This document shows positions 27,508-36,052 of a DNA stretch of 64,000 nt, piece after piece. The DNA comes from an uncultured SAR116 cluster alpha proteobacterium (lineage in GTDB: Bacteria > Pseudomonadota > Alphaproteobacteria > Puniceispirillales > Puniceispirillaceae): contig CACHEI010000003.1 in assembly GCA_902578815.1 (NCBI GenBank), forward strand, positions 43,965 through 107,964, in the 5' to 3' direction. Made by a program: the position numbers and the translations under genes. Position 1 is the first letter of the stretch; every line of letters starts with the position of its first letter. A model generated the notes under the pieces. That model saw nothing but the letters and a program-made list of their open reading frames with translations, was not told where the DNA came from and did no database searches.

Positions 27508-28256
27508 GTTTCACCTTAATTTCCGAGTTCTGTTAACGCGGATGTTTACGCAATCAACACCGTGATGGATATTGATCCATTGTGAACCTTAACCGGCTTT
27601 AGACTATTCCCTCAGTCGAACTTTTCCTGCATAGCAGACGAGAAGGAGCCAAGTGAGACAGAGATAACAAGGATGGACACAGGCACAAAATAGAATTTCA
27701 ACTGTTTCTGGTATTAAGCCATGCCATCGCAGTTCAGGCCATCGTGGCGACGCTGGTGAATGGTATTGAGGGAGTTCAAGTTGTTCCGCCAAAAGCCCAG
27801 CATATGCATAGGCATAGGCAGCCTGCTTGCGTTTGGGTCGCATTGATGGTTTTAGTCGTGGTCAGCGACTTTTCCATGAATGCGCTTCGTGTGGTTGGCG
27901 TTTTAAATTCTATTAATTTTCTCTCACTTTTTTGTAAGGTTCAAATTGGATAATAGCAGTCCTTGGATCACCGAAGGAGTGTGTTAGGTAGTACCGCAAA
28001 ACTATGTTAGCGCTGGATATTTCTGGGCTTTTGCTTGTTGGAGCTCTTACCTTTTTACTGGGTAGTGTGAAGAATGTCATATTGACCTGATAACAATATT
28101 TTTCTGCTACACGATCTCATTTGTCGCAATTGACAGACGCACCTGAGTATCTACAGTGATTTAGAGACAATAAAGCTCCACGGCTATCATTGGGTGGGGT
28201 GTATTTTATTTGATGGTGGTAGAAAAGCACACGCGATGTGCAAATGGAGGAAACAA
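27508..28256. other. 749-base gap without a supported gene
   Basis: Reading all frames I find only short, unconvincing frames. A minus-strand stretch near 27820-27610 contains a hydrophobic run (VSILVISVSLGSFSSAM) behind a stop, and ATG 28004-28090 gives a 28-residue hydrophobic peptide with no ribosome site. The right end holds a promoter for tctCBA. The rest may be remnants of lost genes. Confidence 0.35.
28130..28157 (+). promoter_or_regulatory. Sigma-70-type promoter candidate for tctCBA-sauST
   Basis: TTGACA (28130-28135) is spaced 16 bases from TACAGT (28152-28157, four of six consensus bases). Transcription from about 28164 would give a leader of roughly 90 bases before the tctC ATG. 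Confidence 0.4.
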
Positions 28257-29273
28257 ATGAAAAATTATATTGGACTCTCAGTCCTAGCTGGTTTGCTTGT
28301 CTTAGCAAGTGGCACGGCGGGTGCTTTCGAATGTAAAGTCAAGGCGGCAACCATGGCAAAGCCCGATGGTTTTCCGTCACGCGCTTTGACAATGATTGTG
28401 CCCTATGGTCCAGCCGGAGGTTCTGGACAGGTTGCGGCTGCCATGGCCGAAGCGGTGACTGGCCACACTGATGTGGCAATCAATCGTGATCATAAGCCAG
28501 GTGGGTCAGGCACTGTTGGTATGACCGCCTATATGGCGGCGCCCGCTGATGGGTATAACGTGCTTGAGCATATTGATGATGCGTCCTCAGCACATGCGCT
28601 TGACTCCAAGCGGCCAAACCCTGCAGCGGATTTGATTCCTCTTGTGGTCTCTCAGGTCACATTTTCGCAGGTTTATATCCGCTCAAATGAGACCCGTTAC
28701 ACGGATTGGCCGTCATTCGTGGAATGGGTGAAAGCGCAAGGCGGCAAGGCAACCATCGCCAATGTGTCTAAGGAAGGTTCGATGGAGCGGGTGACGATGA
28801 AATTCATCACCGATGCCACCGGCATGGAAATCCAACAAATCTCGTTTGACAAGGGTGCGCCGCGCTACGGCGCTTTGCTTGGCGGTCAAGTCGATGCGTT
28901 GTTTGAGCAGCCAGGTGACGTTCGTAAGTTTCTTGATGCTGGCAATTTCAAGCCAATCCTGACGATCTTCAACGAGCGTCCGGGTGTGTTTGCTAATGTG
29001 CCGACCCACAAGGAAATGGGAATGGATTTTGAGCCGCTTCTACGTTTCCGTGGGTTCTATGTTCACAAGGATGCGCCTGCTGACCGCGTTAAATGGCTTC
29101 AGTGGGCTTTCCAGCGTGGCTATTGTCAGGACAGCTATCAGGCATTCAACGAATCAAAATTCATGAATGTGATCGATAGCTACCGCGATACCGCTGGTGC
29201 GATTGATTTGATCAATGCCAGCGTAGTTCAATATCGCGAGGTTTACAAAAGCATGGGAATGGACGTGAAGTAA
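28257..29273 (+). CDS. tctC: Tripartite tricarboxylate transporter, periplasmic binding protein (TctC family)
   Basis: A 338-residue TctC/Bug-family binding protein. Residues 1 to about 23 are a signal peptide ending at TAGAFE. The mature protein has FPSRALTMIVPYGPAGGSGQ, the glycine-rich cleft loop of this family, and a KPGGSGTVGM segment. The ATG at 28257 lies behind GGAGG; the open frame from 28194 is non-coding. It is followed by tctB and tctA and then by sauS/sauT-like genes, so a small anionic acid, plausibly sulfoacetate, is the likely ligand. A hairpin follows the stop. Confidence 0.9.
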   Translation: MKNYIGLSVLAGLLVLASGTAGAFECKVKAATMAKPDGFPSRALTMIVPYGPAGGSGQVAAAMAEAVTGHTDVAINRDHKPGGSGTVGMTAYMAAPADGYNVLEHIDDASSAHALDSKRPNPAADLIPLVVSQVTFSQVYIRSNETRYTDWPSFVEWVKAQGGKATIANVSKEGSMERVTMKFITDATGMEIQQISFDKGAPRYGALLGGQVDALFEQPGDVRKFLDAGNFKPILTIFNERPGVFANVPTHKEMGMDFEPLLRFRGFYVHKDAPADRVKWLQWAFQRGYCQDSYQAFNESKFMNVIDSYRDTAGAIDLINASVVQYREVYKSMGMDVK

Positions 29274-29303
29274 AACGGGTCCTAGATATGGGTTTTGATC
29301 CAG

Positions 29304-29335
29304 ATACCACCCGGCGTGAAGGTCGGGTGGTATCA
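29304..29335 (+). repeat. Stable intercistronic hairpin after tctC
   Basis: GATACCACCCG (29304-29314) and CGGGTGGTATC (29325-29335) form a perfect 11-base stem with a ten-base loop, 30 bases after the tctC stop. No T-run follows, so it more likely protects the tctC message from 3' decay than ends transcription. Confidence 0.6.
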
Positions 29336-29410
29336 TACAGATTATTAGATCTTTCACTCACATTTTGATTTTTAACCGCAATATGTTCACTGAGTAGCCG
29401 GTAGTATGAT

Positions 29411-29971
29411 ATGGGTAAGTTGAGACGATCGCATATGATTGAAACGGGCGTTTGGCTCATAATCTGCATCATTTTCTTCGCTTTTTCCTTTGAGTTTAAT
29501 CAGCCCATCGAAATTTATAAATTCGGTGCTACTGGCTGGCCGCGTGTGGTTTTGTTGCTGTTGTTGTTGGCGACGATTGGTAATTTTTCCTATATGCGGA
29601 TACATGGCTCTGCCGTCCAAAAGGGCCGCGTTGGCATTGCCGATGAGGATGTGTCAGACACTGACTATGGTGATTTCGGAGCATTACTTAAGGTCACCGG
29701 TGTGTTAGGGACACCGTTTATCTTTGCGATGTTACTAAAACCAGTTGGTTTCTACTTTGCCACTCCCTTCTTTATTGCCCTCATCATTATTTTGTTCGGT
29801 GAGCGGCGGGTAAAATGGGTTCTCGGCATAACCGCGATGATCTATGCGGTTCTGCTTGGGTTGTTCATGGTGGTTCTAAACGCTCCCCTGCCGCAGGGTA
29901 ATATGTCGCCCTTTTATGATTATAGTGCGTTAATTTTGACGTTGAATACCCAGCTCCAGCAAATGTGGTAG
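29411..29971 (+). CDS. tctB: Tripartite tricarboxylate transporter, small membrane subunit
   Basis: A 186-residue protein with four hydrophobic segments, matching TctB in size and position. The helix pattern (IETGVWLIICIIFFAFSFEF, then a central WPRVVLLLLLLATIG) is typical. The ATG at 29435 (MIETGVW) is an equally good start. It lies between tctC and tctA as in other members. Confidence 0.85.
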   Translation: MGKLRRSHMIETGVWLIICIIFFAFSFEFNQPIEIYKFGATGWPRVVLLLLLLATIGNFSYMRIHGSAVQKGRVGIADEDVSDTDYGDFGALLKVTGVLGTPFIFAMLLKPVGFYFATPFFIALIIILFGERRVKWVLGITAMIYAVLLGLFMVVLNAPLPQGNMSPFYDYSALILTLNTQLQQMW

Positions 29972-29980
29972 GAAAAGATT

Positions 29981-31477
29981 ATGTGGGAAAATTTTGCTGC
30001 AGGAAGTCTGGCTCTGTTTAGTGATCCGTTCACTATCGCCATCTTCGTCTTTGGGGTTATGGGGGGAATGCTGTTTGGAGCAATTCCAGGCGTGAGCATG
30101 CTCACGCTGGCGGCCATTCTGTTGCCATTCACCGCTAGCCTTACCCCTGCTCAGGGTGTCATGCTATTTGCAGTGATTTACTGTACCGGCACCTATGGCG
30201 GGGCGATCACAGCAATTTTATTCAATATTCCGGGGGCGCCCGAAAACGCGCCTACGGCTTTTGATGGCTATCCGATGACGCGGCAGGGTAAATCAGGCAA
30301 AGCTGTTGGAGCAGCTGTTCTCTGTTCTGCAATTGGAGGTGTGGCCTCGGCCCTTGTGATGATGGCCGCAACCGAGCCACTCGCCAATTGGGCCATACGC
30401 AACATCGGACCACCAGAAATCTTCGCTTTGGTGTTTTTTGGTCTCGCTGTTGCCTCGTCAGTAGGTGGACGTTCCATCTGGAAAGGGTGGATGTCCGTAC
30501 TACTTGGTCTGATTATTGCGACAATTGGACAGGATCCTGTCGGGGGTATAAACCGTTACAATTTTGGCTTTACCGATCTTGCAGCTGGCATTGCTTTTGT
30601 ACCGGCTATTCTTGGTTTCTTTGCCGTGTCCGAAATTTTTGTTCAGGCGGAAAAGAAAGCTACAGGCAAGTTTGATGCGCCCAAAGTAGGTATGTCATTT
30701 CCCTCATTTCTGGAGATATGGGCGCACAGGATTGCCGTTGTCCGATCAATCCTCGTTGGTTTCTTCTGCGGTATCCTTCCAGGCATTGGCGCTACGCTGG
30801 CCGCTTTCATGGGCTATGGTGAGGCCGTGCGCTGGTCCCGAGACAAGGAAGCATTCGGCAAGGGTAAACTTGAGGGTGTGATCTCATCTGAAACAGCTAA
30901 TAACGCAGCAACGGGAGCAGCAATGATTCCCCTGCTAGCACTTGGTCTTCCGGGTGGCGCGCTTACCGCAATGATGGTTGCGGTATTCCAGATGCATGAC
31001 CTCGAACCGGGGCCGCTGGTTTTCTATAATTCACCCGAATTGATTTGGATCGTTTTTGCGGCAATGTTCTACGCCAATCTTTCAATCCTATTTATAGGGC
31101 TTGTTGAGACAAAGACCATTCTCTACCTGCTGAAAATCCCATTCCAGTTTCTGGCGCCAATGATCCTGCTTCTGGCGACAATTGGCTCCTATATTGGCCG
31201 CGGTCTGGTACTAGACGTGATTGTAATGTTTGGGGCAGGTATCATCGGGTTCCTGCTTCGGCGTTCTGGATATTCCATCCCAGGAATTGTGCTTGGTATT
31301 ATTCTTGGCAAAATTGGTGAGCAGAATTTTGCTCAAGGGATGCAGATGGTTCATTATGATCTACTTACCTACTTCTCTAGACCAATCTGTTTGATTCTGA
31401 TCGTTGCTGGAGCGCTAACCTTGCTTGCAGGCATTTATAAGGCTGTTGGCTCTTCACGAAGCACCGCTAGCCAGTAG
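29981..31477 (+). CDS. tctA: Tripartite tricarboxylate transporter, large membrane subunit
   Basis: A 498-residue multi-spanning permease (about 11-12 hydrophobic segments). Family motifs include GAIPGVSMLTLAAILLPFT near the N-terminus, YCTGTYGGAITAILFNIPG, and the internal repeat GILPGIGATLAAFMGYGEA with ETANNAATGAAMIPLLALGLPGG (in part). It forms the sodium- or proton-coupled transport channel with TctB. It is followed 24 bases later by the sauS-like gene on the same strand. Confidence 0.93.
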   Translation: MWENFAAGSLALFSDPFTIAIFVFGVMGGMLFGAIPGVSMLTLAAILLPFTASLTPAQGVMLFAVIYCTGTYGGAITAILFNIPGAPENAPTAFDGYPMTRQGKSGKAVGAAVLCSAIGGVASALVMMAATEPLANWAIRNIGPPEIFALVFFGLAVASSVGGRSIWKGWMSVLLGLIIATIGQDPVGGINRYNFGFTDLAAGIAFVPAILGFFAVSEIFVQAEKKATGKFDAPKVGMSFPSFLEIWAHRIAVVRSILVGFFCGILPGIGATLAAFMGYGEAVRWSRDKEAFGKGKLEGVISSETANNAATGAAMIPLLALGLPGGALTAMMVAVFQMHDLEPGPLVFYNSPELIWIVFAAMFYANLSILFIGLVETKTILYLLKIPFQFLAPMILLLATIGSYIGRGLVLDVIVMFGAGIIGFLLRRSGYSIPGIVLGIILGKIGEQNFAQGMQMVHYDLLTYFSRPICLILIVAGALTLLAGIYKAVGSSRSTASQ

Positions 31478-31501
31478 TCTGCCAGAGACCAGAGGCAAAA
31501 A

Positions 31502-32911
31502 ATGACAGAGGTGAATGAGATTGCTGCCATTGATGAAATGGTCGCAGCGGCGCGTGAAGCGCAGGATGTATATGAGGCGAGAGGCTCACAGGTGTTGTTT
31601 GACAGTGCCTGTCAGGCGGTGGCATGGGTTCTGATGGAGCCTGCACGCAATAAAATGCTAGCCGAAATGGCCGTGGCTGATACGGGCCTTGGCCGGATCG
31701 AAGACAAAATCCAGAAAAACCATAATAAAACACTAGGCTTGATGCGTGACCTCAAGGACGTAACCAGCTTTGGCCATGTTGGCGATGATGCGGTGACTGG
31801 CCTTTCATCATATCTGCGCCCGAAGGGTGTAATCGCCGCGGTCGTTCCATCGACCAATCCACTGGCGACACCGGTGAATAATATTATCAACGCCCTGAAA
31901 ACCGGCAATGCAATTTTACTTGCTCCCTCGCCGAAGGGAGTGAAGCCGCTGACGACCATGTTGGTTTACATTCATGAGGCACTTAGCAGGTTGGGCCTGC
32001 CAGACAATCTTGTGCAGATGGTTCAAGCACCGCCCTCACGTGCTAAGACTGAGCGGTTGATGAAACTGGCTGATCTTGTTGTCGTCACGGGGTCGCAGAA
32101 CAATGTACGCGCTGGATATGCTTCAGGAACGCCAGCGATTGGCGTCGGTGCCGGCAATGTCGTGACAATCATTGATGAGACAGCCGATATTGTGGCAGCG
32201 GCGGAGAAGATCGCCGCTTCGAAGACGTTTGATAATGCGACTTCATGTTCGTCCGAGAATTCAGTGATCGCGGTTGACACGGTTTATGACGAGGTTGTTG
32301 CCGCCCTTGCGAATGTGGGCGGGCTGCTGCTCAACGCAACGCAAGTGGAACGCCTTGAACAGTTGCATTGGCATCATGGCAAAATGACGACGACCCTGTT
32401 GGCGCAGGATATTGAAAAGGTTCTCGTGGAAATGGACATGCTGAACGAAGCGCCGGCCAGCACCGAGTTTCTTATTGCTCCACAGAGTGAAATTGGTCCT
32501 GAGCATCCTATGACAGGCGAAAAAATGGCGCGCTTTCTGGCGCTTTACCGCGCCTCCGATTTTGATGATGCGTTGACTAAGGCAAATGCAATTCAGAGCT
32601 TCCAGGGTAGCGGCCACTCGCTTGGTTTGCACTCAACTGATGATGCCAGGGCGCATCGCCTGGCGATGGAGGCTAAGACATGTCGCGTCATCGTCAATCA
32701 GGCCCATTGTTTTGCAACCGGTGGATTCTTCAATAATGGTTTGCCCTTTTCATTGACTATGGGCTGTGGCAGTTGGGGCGGCAACTCGATTGATGACAAT
32801 TTAAACTGGCGGCATTTTGTAAATCGGGTGAATGTGGTTCGTACGGTACCTGAGCGCCGTCCCGAGCTCGATGAGATTTTTGGTGACTATTGGGATAGGT
32901 TTGGTAAATGA
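31502..32911 (+). CDS. sauS: CoA-acylating aldehyde dehydrogenase, sulfoacetaldehyde dehydrogenase-like (SauS)
   Basis: A 469-residue enzyme of the CoA-dependent aldehyde dehydrogenase group related to the AdhE N-terminal domain. The catalytic cysteine is Cys249 in FDNATSCSSENS, and the cofactor region PKGVIAAVVPSTNPLATPVN is clear. SauS interconverts sulfoacetyl-CoA and sulfoacetaldehyde with NADP(H). The identification rests on overall resemblance plus neighbours: a SauT-like ligase overlapping its stop by four bases, a TTT importer upstream and a TauE exporter downstream. An ordinary acetaldehyde dehydrogenase is the alternative. Confidence 0.75.
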   Translation: MTEVNEIAAIDEMVAAAREAQDVYEARGSQVLFDSACQAVAWVLMEPARNKMLAEMAVADTGLGRIEDKIQKNHNKTLGLMRDLKDVTSFGHVGDDAVTGLSSYLRPKGVIAAVVPSTNPLATPVNNIINALKTGNAILLAPSPKGVKPLTTMLVYIHEALSRLGLPDNLVQMVQAPPSRAKTERLMKLADLVVVTGSQNNVRAGYASGTPAIGVGAGNVVTIIDETADIVAAAEKIAASKTFDNATSCSSENSVIAVDTVYDEVVAALANVGGLLLNATQVERLEQLHWHHGKMTTTLLAQDIEKVLVEMDMLNEAPASTEFLIAPQSEIGPEHPMTGEKMARFLALYRASDFDDALTKANAIQSFQGSGHSLGLHSTDDARAHRLAMEAKTCRVIVNQAHCFATGGFFNNGLPFSLTMGCGSWGGNSIDDNLNWRHFVNRVNVVRTVPERRPELDEIFGDYWDRFGK

Positions 32912-34428
32912 CATCAACGATCGCTTGCCAGATTGATGCCAATGCGGCTGGAGGGCCGGATGATGTCTGGCTGACCTCGCCCGACACGGCCCAAACGATA
33001 GCGTGGCATGAGGTAGCGCTTCGGGCCCTTGACATAGCTTGTCACCTTGATGCCCTTGATCTGCCCTTGGGCGCACCAGTAGCTGTTGCTGCAGAGAATT
33101 CTATTGGCTCATGCTTGACATTTGCAGGCATAACTTATGGTGGCTATCTGGCAACGCCGCTCAACCTGGTGGCCGGCGTAAAAGTTCTCAGCTACGTTAT
33201 CAACCATTCAGGCGTAACGGTTATTCTCGTGTCTGATGATTACCGCTCGCTCATTGAACAAGCGGTCAGGAGCGTCGATCGCGCTATTACCCTGATCCCT
33301 TTGGATACCGAAGCTGGTCCTTTATGGTTAACTGACACGCAGCCTGAAACCGTGCCGCGTCATGTGCCGACGGCCGAGACAGCTGGTTTGCTCATGTATA
33401 CGTCGGGAACCACTGGCAATCCAAAAGGTGTGATCCTCACGCATAAAAACCTACTTGCGGCTGGCAACAATGTTGTCAATGGCCATAACATTACTGCTGC
33501 GGATACCGGTATGTGTGTGCTGCCTATCTATCATATCAATGGATTGTGCGTGACCGTCATGGGAACACTTGTCTCGGCGTCAGGGCTGGTGATTCCATAT
33601 CGATTTTCGGTTAGCGGGTTCTGGCGGCAGGTCAGAGCGAACAATGTCAGCTGGTTCAGTGCTGTGCCAACATTATTCGCCTATCTGCTGAATGAAAAGA
33701 CGCAAGTCATTATTGATAGAGACCGGCTTCGCTTTTCCAGGTCGGCATCGGCGCCTCTATCCCCGGAAATTCACCGACAATTTGAGGAGAAATTTGGCAT
33801 CCCGATTATCGAAACAATGGGCCTTACTGAAACGGGTGCCCAGATTCTTTCAAACCCCATGCCGCCTGCCATCCGTAAGATCGGTTCCCCTGGTGTTGCT
33901 GTTGGCAATGAGGTCATGATTGGTGATGAGTCACAGCGGGGCGTTCCAGTCGGCCAGACAGGTGAAATTCTGGTGCGTGGTGACAATGTCATGCAGGGCT
34001 ATCTCAATAAGCCTGAGGAAACCGCCAAAACGATTACAGCTGAGGGTTGGCTGCGAACAGGTGACCTTGGCCACATGGACGAGGACGGGTTTGTCTTTGT
34101 CACGGGACGCATCAAGGAACTAATCATCAAGGGCGGGGAGAATATTGCACCGCGTGAGGTGGATGAGGTTTTGCTTGAACATGAGGCGGTGTTGGAGGCA
34201 GCCGCATTCGCGGTGCCATGTGCCAATTATGGACAAAGGGTTGAAGCCGGAATCCGGTTGAAGCCTGGTCGAGAGGCCAGCGAAGATGCCCTGTCCGCGC
34301 ACTGTATAGCCAGGCTTGGTAAATTCAAATCACCCGACATGATTCATTTTCTCGAAGATTTGCCAAAAGGCCCCTCTGGCAAGGTGCAGCGGCTGAAACT
34401 GTTTAATCTGGTGCATGGCGATGGTTGA
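32908..34428 (+). CDS. sauT: AMP-forming acyl-CoA ligase, sulfoacetate-CoA ligase-like (SauT)
   Basis: A 506-residue ANL-superfamily ligase. The P-loop is MYTSGTTGNPKGV, the adenine-binding strand is ETMGLTETGAQI, the hinge region is TGDLGHMDEDGFVFVTGR and the C-terminal catalytic lysine lies in GPSGKVQR. In a sauS-sauT unit it would activate sulfoacetate to sulfoacetyl-CoA, the substrate of the upstream dehydrogenase. Coupled to sauS through an ATGA overlap. The family is certain; the substrate is inferred from context and could be another small carboxylic acid. Confidence 0.75.
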   Translation: MTSTIACQIDANAAGGPDDVWLTSPDTAQTIAWHEVALRALDIACHLDALDLPLGAPVAVAAENSIGSCLTFAGITYGGYLATPLNLVAGVKVLSYVINHSGVTVILVSDDYRSLIEQAVRSVDRAITLIPLDTEAGPLWLTDTQPETVPRHVPTAETAGLLMYTSGTTGNPKGVILTHKNLLAAGNNVVNGHNITAADTGMCVLPIYHINGLCVTVMGTLVSASGLVIPYRFSVSGFWRQVRANNVSWFSAVPTLFAYLLNEKTQVIIDRDRLRFSRSASAPLSPEIHRQFEEKFGIPIIETMGLTETGAQILSNPMPPAIRKIGSPGVAVGNEVMIGDESQRGVPVGQTGEILVRGDNVMQGYLNKPEETAKTITAEGWLRTGDLGHMDEDGFVFVTGRIKELIIKGGENIAPREVDEVLLEHEAVLEAAAFAVPCANYGQRVEAGIRLKPGREASEDALSAHCIARLGKFKSPDMIHFLEDLPKGPSGKVQRLKLFNLVHGDG

Positions 34429-34449
34429 AAAGTCTGATCAACCAAAGGG

Positions 34450-35220
34450 ATGAGCACGCCAATGCCCTTGTCATTTTTGCCATCGGTCGATCCAGTCGTG
34501 ATTTCTGCTTTGTTGCTGATCTTCCTTTTTTCCGGGATTATAAAAGGATTCCTTGGAATCGGCCTGCCAACTGCAGCAATGGCGTTTCTGACACTGGTGA
34601 TGGAGCCGACAGAGGCTATATCGCTCCTGACCATACCGATCATTGCTACTAATTTTTTTCAGTTCATTAGATCAAGTGAGCGGGTACAGACAGCAAAAAA
34701 ATATAAATATTTCGCTCTCGCAATAATGGTCAGCATCTTTATAACCGCATGGAACATCACGGCCTTTCCAACAGGCTTTCTCACAGTCGTGATCGGTTTT
34801 GCCATGATCATTTTTTCGGCAAATCTGCTTTTTGGCTTTTCTCTGCCAATTGGCCCCAGCTTGAGATGGCAGATTGGTGTTGGTGTTCTCTCCGGCTTTC
34901 TGGGTGGGTTGAGTTCAATCTGGTCGCCACCTGTGGCGATGTATCTAATAGCGCGCAATACGCCGAAGGAACAGTTCATTGCTGCGACCGGCTTTCTGTT
35001 TCTTGCTGGCTGTTTTCCTCTGGCACTCGGTCTTTATCTGTCGGGAGTTCTCACGCCGGTTACAGCGGTAAAGTCACTAATGGGCCTGGTTGTCGTTTTG
35101 CTCGGGTTTCGGATTGGTGAGTTGTTGCGTGGCCGGGTGTCACAGGAAATTTTTCGTAAATTCGTATTGATAGCGTTTCTATTCATGGGTTTGCGACTGA
35201 TCATTGCTGGCATGTTCTAG
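34450..35220 (+). CDS. TauE/SafE-family sulfite/anion exporter
   Basis: A 256-residue inner-membrane protein with about eight hydrophobic segments and the TauE/SafE layout: IKGFLGIGLPTAAMAFLT near the N-terminus and, in the second repeat, GFLGGLSSIWSPPVAMYLI. Proteins of this family export sulfite or organosulfonates released during sulfonate breakdown, which suits its place 21 bases after the sauT-like gene. The start ATG at 34450 has a nearby AAAGGG. Confidence 0.88.
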   Translation: MSTPMPLSFLPSVDPVVISALLLIFLFSGIIKGFLGIGLPTAAMAFLTLVMEPTEAISLLTIPIIATNFFQFIRSSERVQTAKKYKYFALAIMVSIFITAWNITAFPTGFLTVVIGFAMIIFSANLLFGFSLPIGPSLRWQIGVGVLSGFLGGLSSIWSPPVAMYLIARNTPKEQFIAATGFLFLAGCFPLALGLYLSGVLTPVTAVKSLMGLVVVLLGFRIGELLRGRVSQEIFRKFVLIAFLFMGLRLIIAGMF

Positions 35221-35233
35221 CCCCTACCAGATC

Positions 35234-35842
35234 TCAGCCGAGGCGATCTCCAGCCTTGACCCGAATGCGTGTTGTGATCATTCGCAGATATTGTTTTTGC
35301 AGGCTGGCTGCATCAGCATGGTGCAACAATATGGGTTCGTTGAGTGCCTTCATCCACAATCCATCGAGTAGAGCAATGAAGCCAATGCTGGCGGCATTTA
35401 GGGAGCGTACCTTTACAAGGTGTCGCAATTGGCTACGGACAACGGACAGCAGGTGCCTCTGATAGGCACTGTATGTTGATTTTAGCAGGTTCGACTGATA
35501 GGTCGCATGGTGCATATCACGGCAGAGCCGCTTCATTTCGGGTGTGAAAAGGTCATCGCGGAAATGCGTGTCGATCAAAGTATGCAAACGGTCCGTTGGG
35601 CCTGCATGCTTGTTCACAACCTCTATGGCATTGGTGTGACAGCGGCGAAGGACTTGCCGCAAAATTGCGTCAAGTAATAATGTCCTATCGCTGAAATAAT
35701 GGGGTAATAGACTAGGTGACAGGCCCGCCACACTGGCAACTCGCGCATTTGAAACGCCTGCCAATCCATCCTGCAGAATCACAGTGGTGGCTGCATTAAT
35801 GAATTGCTGGCGGCGAATGCCACGCATACCTGTTTTGGGCAT
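35234..35842 (-). CDS. TetR-family regulator, BetI-like
   Basis: A 202-residue regulator. The N-terminal TetR HTH is in GIRRQQFINAATTVI, GVSNARVASVAGLSPSLLP and HYFSDRTLLLDAIL, and the C-terminal half with ALLDGLWMKAL matches the BetI-like group. It converges on the TauE gene and is divergent from the desaturase-fold gene. A perfect 38-base hyphenated palindrome starts 26 bases before its ATG and is the obvious binding site. The ligand is unknown. Confidence 0.87.
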   Translation of the reverse strand: MPKTGMRGIRRQQFINAATTVILQDGLAGVSNARVASVAGLSPSLLPHYFSDRTLLLDAILRQVLRRCHTNAIEVVNKHAGPTDRLHTLIDTHFRDDLFTPEMKRLCRDMHHATYQSNLLKSTYSAYQRHLLSVVRSQLRHLVKVRSLNAASIGFIALLDGLWMKALNEPILLHHADAASLQKQYLRMITTRIRVKAGDRLG

Positions 35843-35867
35843 TATTAACTCCTCAAGGGGCAGCCTA

Positions 35868-35905
35868 AAATATTTTTATTGTAGTTGACAACAATAAAAA
35901 TATTT
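35868..35905. promoter_or_regulatory. 38-base perfect hyphenated palindrome, TetR/BetI operator candidate
   Basis: Arms 35868-35882 and 35891-35905 are exact 15-base reverse complements (AAATATTTTTATTGT and its complement), separated by AGTTGACA. It lies between the TetR gene and the desaturase gene, nearer the TetR start. Its length and symmetry match a double site for a TetR dimer pair. The centre carries a TTGACA-like -35 sequence. Confidence 0.7.
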
Positions 35906-36052
35906 ATCGAACTTTACAATCATCGCAAAAATGTCGAACTTTAACGATTTCTGATTGAAAAACCTCATTTTTTGGCTAGCGTTTGACAGCAAATTTTATG
36001 TTTGATCTGATTAGTAGAGTCGCAAACAAAAAAAGCTATGGGTGGTTAGGAT

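Noticed and set aside
28004..28090. 28-codon hydrophobic open frame
   Set aside because: No ribosome site at a usable distance and no neighbour to support a small membrane peptide.
31502..32911. Reading the dehydrogenase as an ordinary acetaldehyde/ethanol dehydrogenase
   Set aside because: It lacks the iron-type alcohol dehydrogenase half of AdhE, and the ligase and sulfite-type exporter beside it favour a sulfonate role; the alternative is kept in the entry.
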